Source of the DNA: Streptococcus pseudopneumoniae
Lineage (GTDB): Bacteria; Bacillota; Bacilli; Lactobacillales; Streptococcaceae
Length of the DNA stretch: 64,000 bases
NCBI RefSeq assembly: GCF_001074155.1
Contig: NZ_JUUZ01000030.1
Location: forward strand, 1-64,000
Direction of reading: 5' to 3'
A program made the translations under genes and the position numbers. Positions within the stretch are counted from its first letter, which is position 1, and each line of letters opens with the position of its first letter. Under the pieces are notes generated by a model. That model was not told where the DNA came from and made no database searches. It saw only the letters and a list, made by a program, of their open reading frames with translations. Below, piece by piece: positions 1 to 9,055 of the stretch.

Positions 1-142
1 GGGACAGAAATCGGTAATTCGTTAGAATTCGATTTCGTCGTCCCACCTCCGCACAGTTGAGTAAGGCTGTAAAAGCTGATGAAATCAGCGTAGTAGAGCC
101 CACTCAACTACTGCGTCTTGCTTGATAATCCAATGACAATTG
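1..142. repeat. Compound inverted-repeat element
   Basis: Two nested palindromes lie side by side with no gene. Bases 1-44 form a long imperfect hairpin (GGGAC-AGAAATCG pairs with CGATTTC-GTC-GTCCC, with inner arms AATTC/GAATT). Bases 55-109 form a second one: AGTTGAGT (55-62) pairs with ACTCAACT (102-109) around an inner GCTGAT/ATCAGC stem. The pattern resembles small dispersed intergenic elements of mitis-group streptococci (BOX/RUP/SPRITE-like), but I cannot assign a family. The element is cut by the window start, so its left boundary is unknown. Confidence 0.55.
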
Positions 143-179
143 AGAGGCTAGGACTTTTGTCCCAGCCTCTGTTTTTTTT
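143..179 (+). terminator. Rho-independent terminator, plus-strand orientation
   Basis: The stem AGAGGCT-a-GGAC / GTCC-c-AGCCTCT has a tttt loop and is followed by a run of T at 172-179. It is oriented to stop plus-strand transcription arriving from the left. On the minus strand the T-run is missing, so it would be a poor terminator for the adjacent binding-protein gene, whose stop codon begins at 178. Confidence 0.7.
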
Positions 180-993
180 ATTGTTCTACTTCTGTTAATT
201 TAGCGGCTTTTTCAAGATATGTTTGATAAGTACCGTCATCTTTTAGTTTTTGAATAACCTTATCAACCACTTCCTTCAAATCTGAGTTGCCTTTCTTAAT
301 AGCAACTGCATTTTCTTCGCCTTCTTTCATAGTTAAGCTTACTGTTGCGACAGCTAAGTCAGCATTTTTTGTTGCATAGCTGAGGGCTACTGGCTCGTCC
401 ATATGAACAGCATCAACCTTACCTGATTGAAGTTCATTAACAGCTTCACCCATATTTGTCAATGAAGTCAACTGCGCTTTAGGAAGTTGCTCTTTGACCA
501 TAGATTCAGGGACAGTTCCTTTTTGAGCTGCAATATTTGCACTTGCTAGAGAATCTAAATCTTTGTATTTTTCAAGATTAGTTTTTCTGATTAGGAAGCT
601 AATTTTGTTTTCATAGTAAGGAATTGAGAAATCAAAGACTTCTTTTCTTTCTTCAGTTGCACTGATTCCCGCAATGGCCAAATCTGCTTTCCCTGTTTGA
701 AGACTGGTCAAGACATTATCAAAACTCATACTGGAAACTTCTAATTTTACTCCAAGTTCGTCAGCGATAGCTTGTGCCATATCAATATCAGCACCTACGA
801 CTTGGTTCTTGCCATCCACAAGTGCTTGAAACTCAAATGGTGCATAGTCTGGGCTAGTTGCGACAACTAATTTACCTTTTTGTTTGATTGCCTCTACTGC
901 AGACTGTGAACTTGAGCTAGATGATTGGCAAGCAACTAAAAAGAAACTTGCAAGAAAACTACATAAGACAAATATCCATTTTTTTAATTTCAT
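178..993 (-). CDS. aatB: Amino-acid ABC transporter substrate-binding lipoprotein
   Basis: This is an extracellular solute-binding protein (family 3, PF00497) for polar amino acids, tethered to the outer membrane face. The N-terminus has a lysine-rich start, a hydrophobic segment and a lipobox ending LVAC (Cys22). Mature-domain hallmarks are ATSPDYAPFEF near residue 45 and GADIDMAQAIADELG near 67. At 271 aa it has normal family length. No permease or ATPase gene lies beside it, so it must work with a transporter encoded elsewhere. A consensus promoter (1025-1053) and an AGAGAGG ribosome site precede the ATG. The protein closely resembles pneumococcal AatB; the exact ligand cannot be read from sequence. 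Confidence 0.85.
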   Translation of the reverse strand: MKLKKWIFVLCSFLASFFLVACQSSSSSSQSAVEAIKQKGKLVVATSPDYAPFEFQALVDGKNQVVGADIDMAQAIADELGVKLEVSSMSFDNVLTSLQTGKADLAIAGISATEERKEVFDFSIPYYENKISFLIRKTNLEKYKDLDSLASANIAAQKGTVPESMVKEQLPKAQLTSLTNMGEAVNELQSGKVDAVHMDEPVALSYATKNADLAVATVSLTMKEGEENAVAIKKGNSDLKEVVDKVIQKLKDDGTYQTYLEKAAKLTEVEQ

Positions 994-1024
994 AAATAAA
1001 CAACCTCTCTGCCGATTTTGTATA

Positions 1025-1053
1025 ATTATAACTTATTTAAAAATAATTGTCAA
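1025..1053 (-). promoter_or_regulatory. Consensus sigma-A promoter of the aatB-like gene
   Basis: On the minus strand TTGACA (1048-1053) and TATAAT (1025-1030) are separated by exactly 17 nt and lie about 30 nt upstream of the ATG. Both hexamers match consensus perfectly, so strong expression is expected. Confidence 0.85.
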
Positions 1054-1111
1054 TATTTTCTTGCGTTTTCCATTAAATATATTTATAAAAAATACAAATT
1101 CAATAATCAGT

Positions 1112-1579
1112 TTATCTATCTATTGGGAAACAATTTTCAAAAAAATCATTTATCATATCTCGATGTTGCTGGTTTACAATTGTGATATTTTGCATATCCC
1201 TGTGATCAAACAACCCTAATTCTAAAGTTTCGTCACTCGTAAAAACATTTGTAGAGATTGAAGTTTCAGATGTAACTAAATACAACATTGTAATAACTTG
1301 TGCCTCATCACCACTTGGATAACTATCTGAATATTTTGTATAAACATTTAAGAGTTTTTTCACTGTCACTTTCACTCCAGTTTCTTCATAAAACTCTCGC
1401 ACTAATGCTTCGACAGCCGATTCACCTAATTCAATAGCACCACCTGGTAAACCCCAAGTTCCTTTGTCTGCTCGTTTTTGTAATAATATTTTTCCTGATT
1501 GACTTAAAATTCCACAAGTAAAATTTAAAATAATTTTATCTTTTCCAACTTTTTTTCTTATACTCTGTATATAGTTCAT
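1112..1579 (-). CDS. Nudix hydrolase family protein
   Basis: A 155-aa pyrophosphohydrolase of the Nudix superfamily, probably cytosolic. The Nudix box is complete: GG-AIELGE near residue 45, then seven residues and REFYEETGV, matching Gx5Ex7REUxEExGU, with the catalytic Glu residues intact. Streptococcal proteins of this type hydrolyse (d)NTPs or nucleotide sugars; the substrate is not predictable here. It is a single-gene unit with AGAGGTGA as ribosome site before the ATG. A perfect 11-bp hairpin (1615-1645) separates it from the phoU end of the pst operon. The C-terminal half holds no other recognisable domain. Confidence 0.85.
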   Translation of the reverse strand: MNYIQSIRKKVGKDKIILNFTCGILSQSGKILLQKRADKGTWGLPGGAIELGESAVEALVREFYEETGVKVTVKKLLNVYTKYSDSYPSGDEAQVITMLYLVTSETSISTNVFTSDETLELGLFDHRDMQNITIVNQQHRDMINDFFENCFPIDR

Positions 1580-1614
1580 TATTCACCTCTGACAAAGTAA
1601 ACTATCGATACAAT

Positions 1615-1645
1615 GAAAGCTTACTATATTAAAAAGTAAGCTTTC
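1615..1645. other. Perfect 11-bp inverted repeat between phoU and the Nudix gene
   Basis: GAAAGCTTACT (1615-1625) and AGTAAGCTTTC (1635-1645) are perfect complements around a 9-nt AT loop, 27 bases after the phoU stop. There is no good T-run on the minus strand. It may be a weak terminator or a 3'-end-stabilising hairpin for the pst mRNA. Confidence 0.5.
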
Positions 1646-1671
1646 ACAATAATTTTTATCTTCTAAATATT

Positions 1672-2325
1672 TTACAATTCGACAATCTTACCTGTTTCAA
1701 AGTAAACAACCCATTCACAGATATTTTTTGCATAGTCACCGATGCGCTCCAAGTATGAAATCACTTGGAAGTAATCGCGACCTGTGACAATAGCATCTGG
1801 ATTCTTTCTGATTTCTTCAGTTGCCAAATCACGAATATTTTCAAAGAAATGGTTGATTTTTTCATCCATGGTTGCAACTTCATAGGCCTTATCAACGGAT
1901 CCGTTTAGGTAAAGTTCAAGGGTTGTTTCTACGAAATCTTTAACATCACGTCCCATTTTTTTGATTTCTTCTTCGACTGCTGGGATGCGTTGTTCACCCT
2001 TCATACGAATGGTTGCCTCAGCAATGGATACTGCGTGGTCCCCCATACGTTCCAAGTCTGAAACAGCCTTTAGAACTGTTAGAACTGTACGTAGGTCTTG
2101 TGATACTGGCTGTTGAAGGGCAATGATTTCAAATGATTTCTTTTCAAGTTTCAATTCGTATTCATTGACTTCTGCGTCTTGCTCGATGACTTCTTTAGCC
2201 AAGTCACGGTCATGAGTGACAAAAGCACGTACAGTACGATTGATTTGGGAAAGAACTTCTTGTCCCATAGCGTAAAATTGGTTATGCAATTTCTCTAAAT
2301 CTTCTTCAAATTGAGATCGTAACAT
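1672..2325 (-). CDS. phoU: Phosphate-specific transport accessory protein PhoU
   Basis: A 217-aa all-helical regulator with two PhoU repeats (about residues 15-105 and 120-210). Each carries the conserved ERMGDHA / ERIGDYAKNI metal-binding signature. PhoU damps Pst uptake and phosphate signalling at the membrane. The start chosen is the ATG at 2325: it follows AAGGAGAAAAAG and gives the usual MLRSQFEEDLEKL N-terminus. An in-frame extension to 2418 would run into pstB2 and matches nothing. It is the last gene of the six-gene pst operon, 10 bases after pstB2. Confidence 0.95.
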   Translation of the reverse strand: MLRSQFEEDLEKLHNQFYAMGQEVLSQINRTVRAFVTHDRDLAKEVIEQDAEVNEYELKLEKKSFEIIALQQPVSQDLRTVLTVLKAVSDLERMGDHAVSIAEATIRMKGEQRIPAVEEEIKKMGRDVKDFVETTLELYLNGSVDKAYEVATMDEKINHFFENIRDLATEEIRKNPDAIVTGRDYFQVISYLERIGDYAKNICEWVVYFETGKIVEL

Positions 2326-2335
2326 CTTTTTCTCC

Positions 2336-3094
2336 TTATCCAAATTTACCTGAAATGTAATCTTCTGTTTCCTTATGTTGTGGATAGAGGAACATTTCCT
2401 TGGTATCGTTAAATTCAATCAAATCTCCATTGAGGAAAAAGCCTGTTTTATCAGAGATTCGAGATGCTTGCTGCATGGAACGAGTAACCAATAGCATGGT
2501 GTACTTGTCCTTAAGACTATATAGTGTTTCTTCGATTTTTCCAGCCGAGATAGGGTCTAAGGCTGAAGTCGGCTCATCCAAGAGGATAATCTTTGGACTA
2601 GTCGCCAATACACGGGCTACACAGACACGTTGTTGTTGTCCACCTGATAGACCAATTGCTGAATCATGCAAGCGATCCTTGACCTCATCCCAGATTGAGG
2701 CACGCTGTAAAGCTTTCTCCACAGCTTCGTCCAAAACGTTCTTGTCTTTCTCTCCATTAATTCTTAGTCCATAAACAACATTTTCATAGATGGACATAGG
2801 GAAAGGATTGGGTTGTTGGAAAACCATTCCAATTTCCTTACGTAACTCAACGGTATCAGTACGAGGGCTATAGATATTGTGCCCATTATAAACCACTGAT
2901 CCAGTTGTCGTCACTTCAGGATTTAAATCTCCCATACGATTGATAGCCTTTAGAAGTGTTGATTTCCCAGATCCAGAGGGACCGATAAGGGCGGTAATTT
3001 CCTTAGGTTGGAATGATAAGGAAACACTATTCAAGGCCTTCTTTTTGTTGTAATAAACAGACAGGTCTTTGACCTGTAAAATCGGTTCTGTCAT
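2336..3094 (-). CDS. pstB2: Phosphate ABC transporter ATP-binding protein PstB (copy 2)
   Basis: A 252-aa ABC ATPase that powers the PstCA phosphate channel from the cytosolic side. Visible motifs are Walker [10 protein letters not shown] near residue 37, Q-loop [18 protein letters not shown], signature LSGGQQQR near 148, Walker [14 protein letters not shown], and the switch region. The usual switch histidine is replaced: the sequence reads [10 protein letters not shown] where PstB1 has IIVTHSMQQA. It lies 12 bases downstream of pstB1. Two PstB paralogues per operon are normal in streptococci; the missing H-loop histidine suggests this copy is catalytically weaker in a heterodimer (inference). 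Confidence 0.95.
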   Translation of the reverse strand: MTEPILQVKDLSVYYNKKKALNSVSLSFQPKEITALIGPSGSGKSTLLKAINRMGDLNPEVTTTGSVVYNGHNIYSPRTDTVELRKEIGMVFQQPNPFPMSIYENVVYGLRINGEKDKNVLDEAVEKALQRASIWDEVKDRLHDSAIGLSGGQQQRVCVARVLATSPKIILLDEPTSALDPISAGKIEETLYSLKDKYTMLLVTRSMQQASRISDKTGFFLNGDLIEFNDTKEMFLYPQHKETEDYISGKFG

Positions 3095-3106
3095 ACTGTT
3101 TCCTTT

Positions 3107-3910
3107 CTAACCAAAGTGTCCAGTTACATAGTCATTGGTAGACTGTAGCTTGGCATTTTGGAAAATATTTGACGTTTTATCGTACTCAATTAGGTCGCCC
3201 AAGTAGAAAAATCCAGTGTAGTCACTTGCACGCGCAGCCTGTTGCATACTGTGGGTCACGATAATGATAGTAAAATCCTTCTTCAACTCCAACATAGTTT
3301 CCTCAAGCTGAGCTGTCGCAATCGGATCCAAGGCTGATGCCGGCTCATCCATCAAGAGGATATCTGGTTTAACTGAAATAGCACGGGCAATACAGAGACG
3401 TTGCTGCTGACCACCTGAAAGCGTTAAGGCAGACTTGTGAAGGTCATCTTTAACCTGATCCCAGAGGGCAGCCTGGCGAAGTGAGGTTTCTACAATTTCA
3501 TCAAGAACCTTCTTGTCCTTAACTCCTGCACGTTCATGTGCAAAGGTGATGTTACGGTAGATTGATTTAGCAAATGGGTTTGGACGTTGGAAAACCATTC
3601 CGATATGTTTACGCATTTCATAAACATTGATTTCAGGTCGGTTGACATCTATTCCTTGATAAAGAATTTGTCCTGTAACCTTTGCAATATCAATGGTATC
3701 ATTCATACGGTTGAGACTGCGTAGGTAGGTTGATTTCCCAGAACCTGATGGACCAATTAAAGCTGTAATTTTATTTTTTTCGAATTGCATATCCACGCCC
3801 TTGATGGATTCATTCTTACCGTAGTAAACGTGTAAATCCTTAGTAGAGAGGGCCACTTTTTCTTCTGGAAAAGTAATGATATGCCTTTCATCCCAATTAT
3901 ATTTTGACAT
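3107..3910 (-). CDS. pstB1: Phosphate ABC transporter ATP-binding protein PstB (copy 1)
   Basis: A 267-aa ABC ATPase of the high-affinity phosphate importer. About 20 extra N-terminal residues precede the ABC core compared with PstB2. Motifs are Walker [11 protein letters not shown]-loop GMVFQRPNPFAKSIYRNI, signature LSGGQQQR, Walker B ILLMDEPASALDP and an intact switch histidine in IIVTHSMQQAARASD. It follows pstA by 10 bases and precedes pstB2 by 12, so it is translated from the same polycistron. It probably pairs with PstB2 on the PstC-PstA core. Confidence 0.95.
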   Translation of the reverse strand: MSKYNWDERHIITFPEEKVALSTKDLHVYYGKNESIKGVDMQFEKNKITALIGPSGSGKSTYLRSLNRMNDTIDIAKVTGQILYQGIDVNRPEINVYEMRKHIGMVFQRPNPFAKSIYRNITFAHERAGVKDKKVLDEIVETSLRQAALWDQVKDDLHKSALTLSGGQQQRLCIARAISVKPDILLMDEPASALDPIATAQLEETMLELKKDFTIIIVTHSMQQAARASDYTGFFYLGDLIEYDKTSNIFQNAKLQSTNDYVTGHFG

Positions 3911-3920
3911 GGCTTCTCCT

Positions 3921-4805
3921 TTAGGCAGCGGTTAATTTCTTATGTAGATAGCTTCCGAGTTTACGTGCTCCAAAGTTAAAGATCAAGATAAAGATTAGGA
4001 GCACCGCAGCAGAACCTGCTGAAACAAGAGTTCCATCAGGAATAGTTCCTTCACTGTTGACTTTCCAGATATGAACAGCCAAGGTTTCTGCTTGTCGGAA
4101 GATTGAGATTGGACTACTTACGCTGAGAACATTCCAGTTAGACCAGTCCAGAGCGGGTGCAGATTGACCTGCTGTGTAGATAAGGGCTGCAGCTTCACCA
4201 AAGATACGACCTGATGCAAGCACAATCCCCGTTACAATTCCAGGAAGAGCTTCAGGAATCACGACATGAAGGACAGTTTCCCAACGAGAGATTCCAAGTG
4301 CTAAACCAGCTTCACGTTGCGTATGGTGAACATGCTTCAAACTGTCTTCAACGTTACGAGTCATCTGTGGAAGATTAAAGACGGTCAAAGCCAAGGCACC
4401 AGAAATAATGGAAAATCCATATTCAAACTGGACTACAAAGATGAGGTAACCAAAGAGACCTACAACAACGGATGGTAGAGAAGACAAGATTTCAATACAG
4501 GTACGAACGAAATTGGTAATACGACCTTTTTTAGCATATTCAGCCAAGTAAATTCCAGCTCCCATTGATAGAGGCACAGAGATGAATAAGGTAATCACCA
4601 AAAGGAAGAAGGAATTATAAAGCTGAATTCCAATACCACCACCTGCTTGATAGGAGGATGATTTTCCTGTCAAGAATGACCAAGAAACATGAGGCAAGCC
4701 TCGAACCAAGATATAAAGAATCAAGGAAGCTAGAATGGTCACAATGATTCCTGCGATGGTGTAGAGGACAGCCGTTGCAAGTTTATCTAATTTCTTAGCG
4801 TGCAT
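3921..4805 (-). CDS. pstA: Phosphate ABC transporter permease PstA
   Basis: A 294-aa inner-membrane permease with about six hydrophobic segments. The binding-protein-dependent transport (EAA) loop is visible as REAGLALGISRWETVLHVVIPEALPGI near residue 165. It forms the translocation pore with PstC and receives phosphate from PstS. Its start overlaps the pstC stop by 11 bases, suggesting coupled translation. Length and topology are typical. Confidence 0.95.
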   Translation of the reverse strand: MHAKKLDKLATAVLYTIAGIIVTILASLILYILVRGLPHVSWSFLTGKSSSYQAGGGIGIQLYNSFFLLVITLFISVPLSMGAGIYLAEYAKKGRITNFVRTCIEILSSLPSVVVGLFGYLIFVVQFEYGFSIISGALALTVFNLPQMTRNVEDSLKHVHHTQREAGLALGISRWETVLHVVIPEALPGIVTGIVLASGRIFGEAAALIYTAGQSAPALDWSNWNVLSVSSPISIFRQAETLAVHIWKVNSEGTIPDGTLVSAGSAAVLLIFILIFNFGARKLGSYLHKKLTAA

Positions 4806-5712
4806 AGTTTTTCTTTCCTCTCTCTTTTGTAATCAATTTAATCACACTGTTAAAGGCCAGACTCATTAAAAGCAATACTAAGGCCAGTGACCAAAGAACA
4901 TTATTATCAACAGTTCCCATAACAGTATTACCAATTCCCATAGTCAATACAGATGTTAAAGTCGCTGCTGGTGTTGTCAATGAAGTTGGAACAACTGCTG
5001 AGTTACCAACAACCATCTGAATAGCCAGGGCTTCACCAAAGGCACGCGCCATTCCGAAGACTACTGCCGTAAAAATACCTGAACGAGCAGCCTTCAAGGT
5101 TACACGCCAGATGGTTTGCCAACGAGTCGCTCCCATGGCTAAACTTGCTTCACGGTAGTGACGAGGAACTGCACGTAGGCTATCTGTTGTCATGAAGGTT
5201 ACAGTCGGCAAAATCATAACAAAAAGAACGAAAATTCCTGATAAAATACCGAAACCAGTTCCACCAAAGACAGTACGTACAAATGGTACCACGACCTGCA
5301 AACCGATAAAACCATAAACTACTGAAGGAATCCCAACTAAGAGTTCAATAGCAGGTTGCAAAATCTTAGCTCCTTTTGGTGACACTTCTGTCATAAAGAC
5401 AGCAGCACCAATGGCAAATGGTGTTGCAATAAGAGCTGACAGGATGGTAACAATAAAGGAACCTAAAATCATTGGAAAGGCACCAAATTGTTTACCTGAC
5501 GGATTCCAAGTTGCACCAAAAAGAAAATCAAAGATATTCACACCATTGACAAAGAAGGTCGATAAGCCTTTCTGAGCCACGAAAATCAAAATCATAGCAA
5601 CAATGATGACAATCAAAGAAAGACAGGCAAAGGTTAGCCCTTTTCCTAATTTCTCAAGACGAGAGTTTTTTGAAGGAGAGAGCAATTTTTTAGATAATTC
5701 TTCTTGATTCAT
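4795..5712 (-). CDS. pstC: Phosphate ABC transporter permease PstC
   Basis: A 305-aa membrane permease with about six transmembrane helices and an EAA loop reading REASLAMGATRWQTIWRVTL near residue 190. The N-terminal 25 residues are cytosolic and charged. It is the partner of PstA in the phosphate channel. Its ATG shares a base with the pstS stop (5712), giving a stop-start overlap upstream, and it overlaps pstA by 11 bases downstream, so the whole operon looks translationally coupled. Confidence 0.95.
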   Translation of the reverse strand: MNQEELSKKLLSPSKNSRLEKLGKGLTFACLSLIVIIVAMILIFVAQKGLSTFFVNGVNIFDFLFGATWNPSGKQFGAFPMILGSFIVTILSALIATPFAIGAAVFMTEVSPKGAKILQPAIELLVGIPSVVYGFIGLQVVVPFVRTVFGGTGFGILSGIFVLFVMILPTVTFMTTDSLRAVPRHYREASLAMGATRWQTIWRVTLKAARSGIFTAVVFGMARAFGEALAIQMVVGNSAVVPTSLTTPAATLTSVLTMGIGNTVMGTVDNNVLWSLALVLLLMSLAFNSVIKLITKERGKKNYAR

Positions 5713-6590
5713 TATTGGCTCCCTTCTAGCGCTGTCACAGTACCTGCAGCATCTTTTTCAACCTTCATTTCCTTAACAGAAATATAGCCCATTCCTTTAA
5801 CAATTCCATTCTGCGCTTCGTCCGAAAGAACAAAGTTTAAGAATTCGGCAACCAATTCATTTGGCTCACCAAGTGTATACATGTGTTCATAAGACCACAA
5901 AGGCCAATTGTTAGTGGTTACATTCTCTGAGATTGGCTCATAACCATTAAGTTTAATAGTCCCAACCGAATCATCAACATAGGCGAAAGCTAAGTATGAG
6001 ATAGCTCCAGGTGTTTGGGAAACGATGGACTTCACCATACCGTTTGAATCTTGCTCCTGACTTTGTATTGCTGATTTTCCATCCATAATCACACTGTCAA
6101 AGGTAGCACGAGAACCTGAGCTAGCAGCTCGGTTGATAATAGAGATAGCTAAATCCTTACCGCCGATTTCTTTCCAGTTGGTAATTTCTCCTGTAAAAAT
6201 TTTACGAAGTTGTTCTGTCGTAAGATTATCAACATCTACTTCTTTGTTGATGATAACAGCTATCCCCGCAACAGCTACCTTGTGGTCAACTAATGCAGAT
6301 GCATCGATTCCGTCTTTTTCCTCAGCAAATACATCCGAGTTCCCGACGTCTACCGCCCCAGACTGGACTTGAGACAGACCTGTACCTGAACCACCACCTT
6401 GAACATTGACTGTTTTACCAACGTGTGCGGACGCAAATTCATCTGCTGCCGCCTCGACTAAAGGTTGAAGGGCAGTTGAACCGACAGCCGTCATAGACTC
6501 CCCACGATCAATCCAACTTGCACATCCTGCTAGCGAACCAGCAAGTAAAAGAGTTGCAAGAGAGATGGTGAGTTTTTTTAATTTTTTCAC
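5712..6590 (-). CDS. pstS: Phosphate-binding lipoprotein PstS
   Basis: A 292-aa extracellular phosphate receptor. The signal peptide ends in the lipobox LAGC (Cys23). Phosphate-binding segments typical of PstS are visible: [27 protein letters not shown] and [13 protein letters not shown]. The start is GTG at 6590, supported by AAGGAG seven bases upstream; there is no ATG alternative that keeps the signal peptide. It is first in the pst operon, with an extended -10 box about 85 bases upstream. Phosphate starvation control (a PnpRS/PhoPR-type system) is expected from the family, but no regulator gene lies in the window. Confidence 0.95.
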   Translation of the reverse strand: MKKLKKLTISLATLLLAGSLAGCASWIDRGESMTAVGSTALQPLVEAAADEFASAHVGKTVNVQGGGSGTGLSQVQSGAVDVGNSDVFAEEKDGIDASALVDHKVAVAGIAVIINKEVDVDNLTTEQLRKIFTGEITNWKEIGGKDLAISIINRAASSGSRATFDSVIMDGKSAIQSQEQDSNGMVKSIVSQTPGAISYLAFAYVDDSVGTIKLNGYEPISENVTTNNWPLWSYEHMYTLGEPNELVAEFLNFVLSDEAQNGIVKGMGYISVKEMKVEKDAAGTVTALEGSQ

Positions 6591-6673
6591 TATTTGTCTC
6601 CTTGAAAATAATGATGAATAGCTTGAATTTTCGCCCTTATTTTCTATTGTTTTCAGGGAAAATCCATACTTCC

Positions 6674-6702
6674 ACTATAACATAGAATACTGTTTTTGAC
6701 TA
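6674..6702 (-). promoter_or_regulatory. Probable pst operon promoter
   Basis: On the minus strand an extended -10 TGTTATAGT (hexamer 6674-6679) sits 17 nt from a poor -35 hexamer TAGTCA (6697-6702), about 85 nt upstream of pstS. A weak -35 with an extended -10 is what an activator-dependent phosphate promoter would show. Activator boxes were not identified with confidence. Confidence 0.5.
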
Positions 6703-8013
6703 GTTTTTCACCTGAAACCTCAAGCCCTTGGGAAAATAATTCTTCAAGGTATTTCCGGTTACTTTTGCAAAACCTAGACCATTTCCACCAACCAAAACTT
6801 GGTACCAACCATTTGGAAGAGTTTCAGCTAATTGGACCGTTTCACCAGCTACATATTTGACAAAGTCTTCTTGATGAATTTCGATTCCTTGCTTGACTTG
6901 GCTTGGTTTTAAAGCTAAGCCAAGAGCAAAACTTGGTTCAAAACGTTTTTTCTTAAAAGTTCCAAGATGAAGACCATTACGAGCTATCTTGAGTTTTCCT
7001 ATATCGGGTAGGACTTCTGGCAAGAGATAAAGCTGGTCTCCAAAAACTTGTAGGACACCGGTCAGTTTTTCTTTAAGATGTTTTTTCTCAAAATCCTGCC
7101 ATAAGGAAATCTGTTCATGAGATAGGTTGGATTTAGAAGGTTTGAACTTCCCAGTCTTGTTTTGACCTTTAAACTGAAGATGGGCCACGAACTGACCTTC
7201 TCCCTTAAAGTGATGAGGGTACATTCTAGCTGTTTCAGGTAAATCAATTCCAGGTACCATTCCATTGATGTGTTGGATAGGGATCAATTCAAAATGATAG
7301 CTATTCAGTAACCATTGGACGATTTCTTCGTTTTCTTCTGGCGCCCAGGTACAGGTTGAATAGACTAGTCGACCACCATCAGCCAGCATGGTAACAGCAT
7401 CTGCTAAAATTTCACGTTGTAAACTAGCACACTGACTAGGATAATCGACACTCCAATAATCCATAGCGTCAGGTTGTTTACGAAACATCCCTTCGCCTGA
7501 GCAAGGTGCATCTAAAACGATCAGGTCAAAATAGCCTTTAAAAACCTTGGCTAAACGGTCTGCAGATTCATTGGTCACAACGACATTAGTCGCACCAAAG
7601 CGTTCCATATTTTCAACCAAAACCTTTGACCGTTTGCTTGAAATCTCATTTGAAACAAGAAGACCGTCTCCTGCAAGGTAGGAGGCCAGTTGAGTGGATT
7701 TCCCACCGGGAGCCGCTGCCAAGTCTAAGACCTTCATACCTGGCTTTGGCTGGGCTACTTGAGCGACCATTTGTGCGGCAGGTTCTTGGGAATAGACCAA
7801 GCCAGTTACATGTTCTGGTGATTTCCCTGAAACCTTCCCATAGTAGCCCCAGGGTGTATTGGGAATAGCATCTGAAAAAGAAAGCTGTCTTTCTTTTAAA
7901 GGGTTGATACGAAAAGCAGAAACAGCCTCATCATCAAAAGAGGCAAGAAAAGCTCTTGCCTCATCTCCCAATATTGTTTCGTATTTTTTTACAAATCCAT
8001 CTGGAAATTGCAT
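6700..8013 (-). CDS. rsmF: RsmF/NOL1-NOP2-Sun family rRNA (cytosine-C5) methyltransferase
   Basis: A 437-aa SAM-dependent RNA m5C methylase. The SAM loop reads VLDLAAAPGGKSTQLA near residue 95. The two catalytic-cysteine motifs are DAPCSGEGMFRK near 170 and YSTCTWAPEENE near 225. The C-terminal third (about 290-437) carries the RNA-binding extension typical of RsmF/YebU, ending in a PUA-like region. Gram-positive homologues modify 16S rRNA, but the exact nucleotide cannot be told from sequence. It lies 7 bases downstream of the inositol-phosphatase-family gene and is probably cotranscribed with it. Confidence 0.88.
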   Translation of the reverse strand: MQFPDGFVKKYETILGDEARAFLASFDDEAVSAFRINPLKERQLSFSDAIPNTPWGYYGKVSGKSPEHVTGLVYSQEPAAQMVAQVAQPKPGMKVLDLAAAPGGKSTQLASYLAGDGLLVSNEISSKRSKVLVENMERFGATNVVVTNESADRLAKVFKGYFDLIVLDAPCSGEGMFRKQPDAMDYWSVDYPSQCASLQREILADAVTMLADGGRLVYSTCTWAPEENEEIVQWLLNSYHFELIPIQHINGMVPGIDLPETARMYPHHFKGEGQFVAHLQFKGQNKTGKFKPSKSNLSHEQISLWQDFEKKHLKEKLTGVLQVFGDQLYLLPEVLPDIGKLKIARNGLHLGTFKKKRFEPSFALGLALKPSQVKQGIEIHQEDFVKYVAGETVQLAETLPNGWYQVLVGGNGLGFAKVTGNTLKNYFPKGLRFQVKN

Positions 8014-8019
8014 GTAGGT

Positions 8020-8787
8020 TTATTTCCTTTCATAGATATAGGATTGAATCTCATCTTTCATCTCGACTGGCACCATCATAACGGCCTGTCGTGTTTGAAA
8101 ATCGACTTCCTCACCAGCAATCGTAAAAACCTTATAACCCAAACTCTCACCTAGGATACTTGCAGCCGCATAATCCCAAGGTTGTAAATAAGTGATATAA
8201 GTTAAAAGTCGACCTGATAGCACCTTGGCAAAACTAATAGCGGCACTGCCATAAACTCGTGTACCAAGTGCAGCGTTTCCCAAATCAGCTAAGCCCCATT
8301 CATTAGTCGCTAGCATTCCAGAATTACCAGACACCAAAAATTCTCTCAAGGGTTTCTTTTTAAATGGTGGTAAAGGTTCATCATTGCGACAGGGCGGGAA
8401 GTCTCCTCCACCATGGTAACAATCACCTTTCATGACATCATAAATAATCCCAAATTTCCCAACACCTTCCTCAAAATAGGCCAGCATAACGGCAAAATCT
8501 TCACCTTGTGCTACGAAGTTGTTGGTTCCATCAATAGGATCAATAATCCATACAGAACCTTGTCCTACTGCTGCACGCAGGCAACCTTCTTCTGCACAAA
8601 ATAGATCATCTGGATAGCGAGAACGGATTTTTTTAATAAGTAAGTCTTGAACTTCTTTATCTAACTTAGTTACCAAATCTGTAGGGGAAGACTTTCTCTC
8701 AACATGGAGATCTTCTTTCATATGCTGGAGAATGTATTCCCCAGCTTCCCTGACAATTTCTTTGGCAAATGTAAATTTATTTTCCAA
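8020..8787 (-). CDS. Inositol monophosphatase family protein
   Basis: A 255-aa Mg2+-dependent phosphatase of the IMPase/FBPase fold. Metal-binding motifs are EEG (residues near 66), [12 protein letters not shown] near 80 and [11 protein letters not shown] near 205. The start is inferred to be TTG at 8787: it gives the family N-terminus (M)[18 protein letters not shown] and has a purine-rich GGAGAAGGGAAGA stretch upstream. The in-frame extension to 8904 lies wholly inside the UPF0223 gene and is not family-like. The true start overlaps the UPF0223 stop by 11 bases, implying translational coupling. Physiological substrate unknown; members act on inositol phosphate, PAP or sugar phosphates. Confidence 0.85.
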   Translation of the reverse strand: MENKFTFAKEIVREAGEYILQHMKEDLHVERKSSPTDLVTKLDKEVQDLLIKKIRSRYPDDLFCAEEGCLRAAVGQGSVWIIDPIDGTNNFVAQGEDFAVMLAYFEEGVGKFGIIYDVMKGDCYHGGGDFPPCRNDEPLPPFKKKPLREFLVSGNSGMLATNEWGLADLGNAALGTRVYGSAAISFAKVLSGRLLTYITYLQPWDYAAASILGESLGYKVFTIAGEEVDFQTRQAVMMVPVEMKDEIQSYIYERK

Positions 8788-9055
8788 GTGAAATCTTCCC
8801 TTCTCCTTTTTCTTTGGCCAACTGGACTGCACGGTAGAAAGAGTATCCACTAACTGATTCAAACTCACGTCCCAAACGTTTTTCTTCGCTCTTGCTAGGC
8901 ACAACTGACTTGAATACCTTGTAGGAATCTAATAGTTTCTTAGCATCTACCTTAGTCTCATAGGCTGCTTCAACATCATTAAAAAAAGAAAGCACTGAAG
9001 CAAGTTCTTCAGTGCTCCACGACAAATCTAGTGGGTAACTATACTGTTTATTCAT
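8777..9055 (-). CDS. UPF0223 family protein (YktA-like)
   Basis: A 92-aa cytosolic protein of the UPF0223 family (helical bundle). The family pattern is visible: [27 protein letters not shown] at residues 6-33 and [23 protein letters not shown] in the middle. No function is established for the family. It sits directly after spx (one base between the spx stop and this ATG) and overlaps the following phosphatase-family gene by 11 bases. This spx-UPF0223-IMPase cluster is a conserved streptococcal arrangement. Confidence 0.9.
   Translation of the reverse strand: MNKQYSYPLDLSWSTEELASVLSFFNDVEAAYETKVDAKKLLDSYKVFKSVVPSKSEEKRLGREFESVSGYSFYRAVQLAKEKGEGKISLGK

Noticed and set aside
884..1219. Plus-strand 111-codon frame across the aatB promoter
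   Set aside because: It spans the antisense of aatB, an intergenic promoter and the Nudix gene; no ribosome site, no family resemblance.
8788..8904. 39-residue extension of the inositol-phosphatase-family protein
   Set aside because: It is the UPF0223 coding sequence read in another frame; family alignment begins at TTG 8787.
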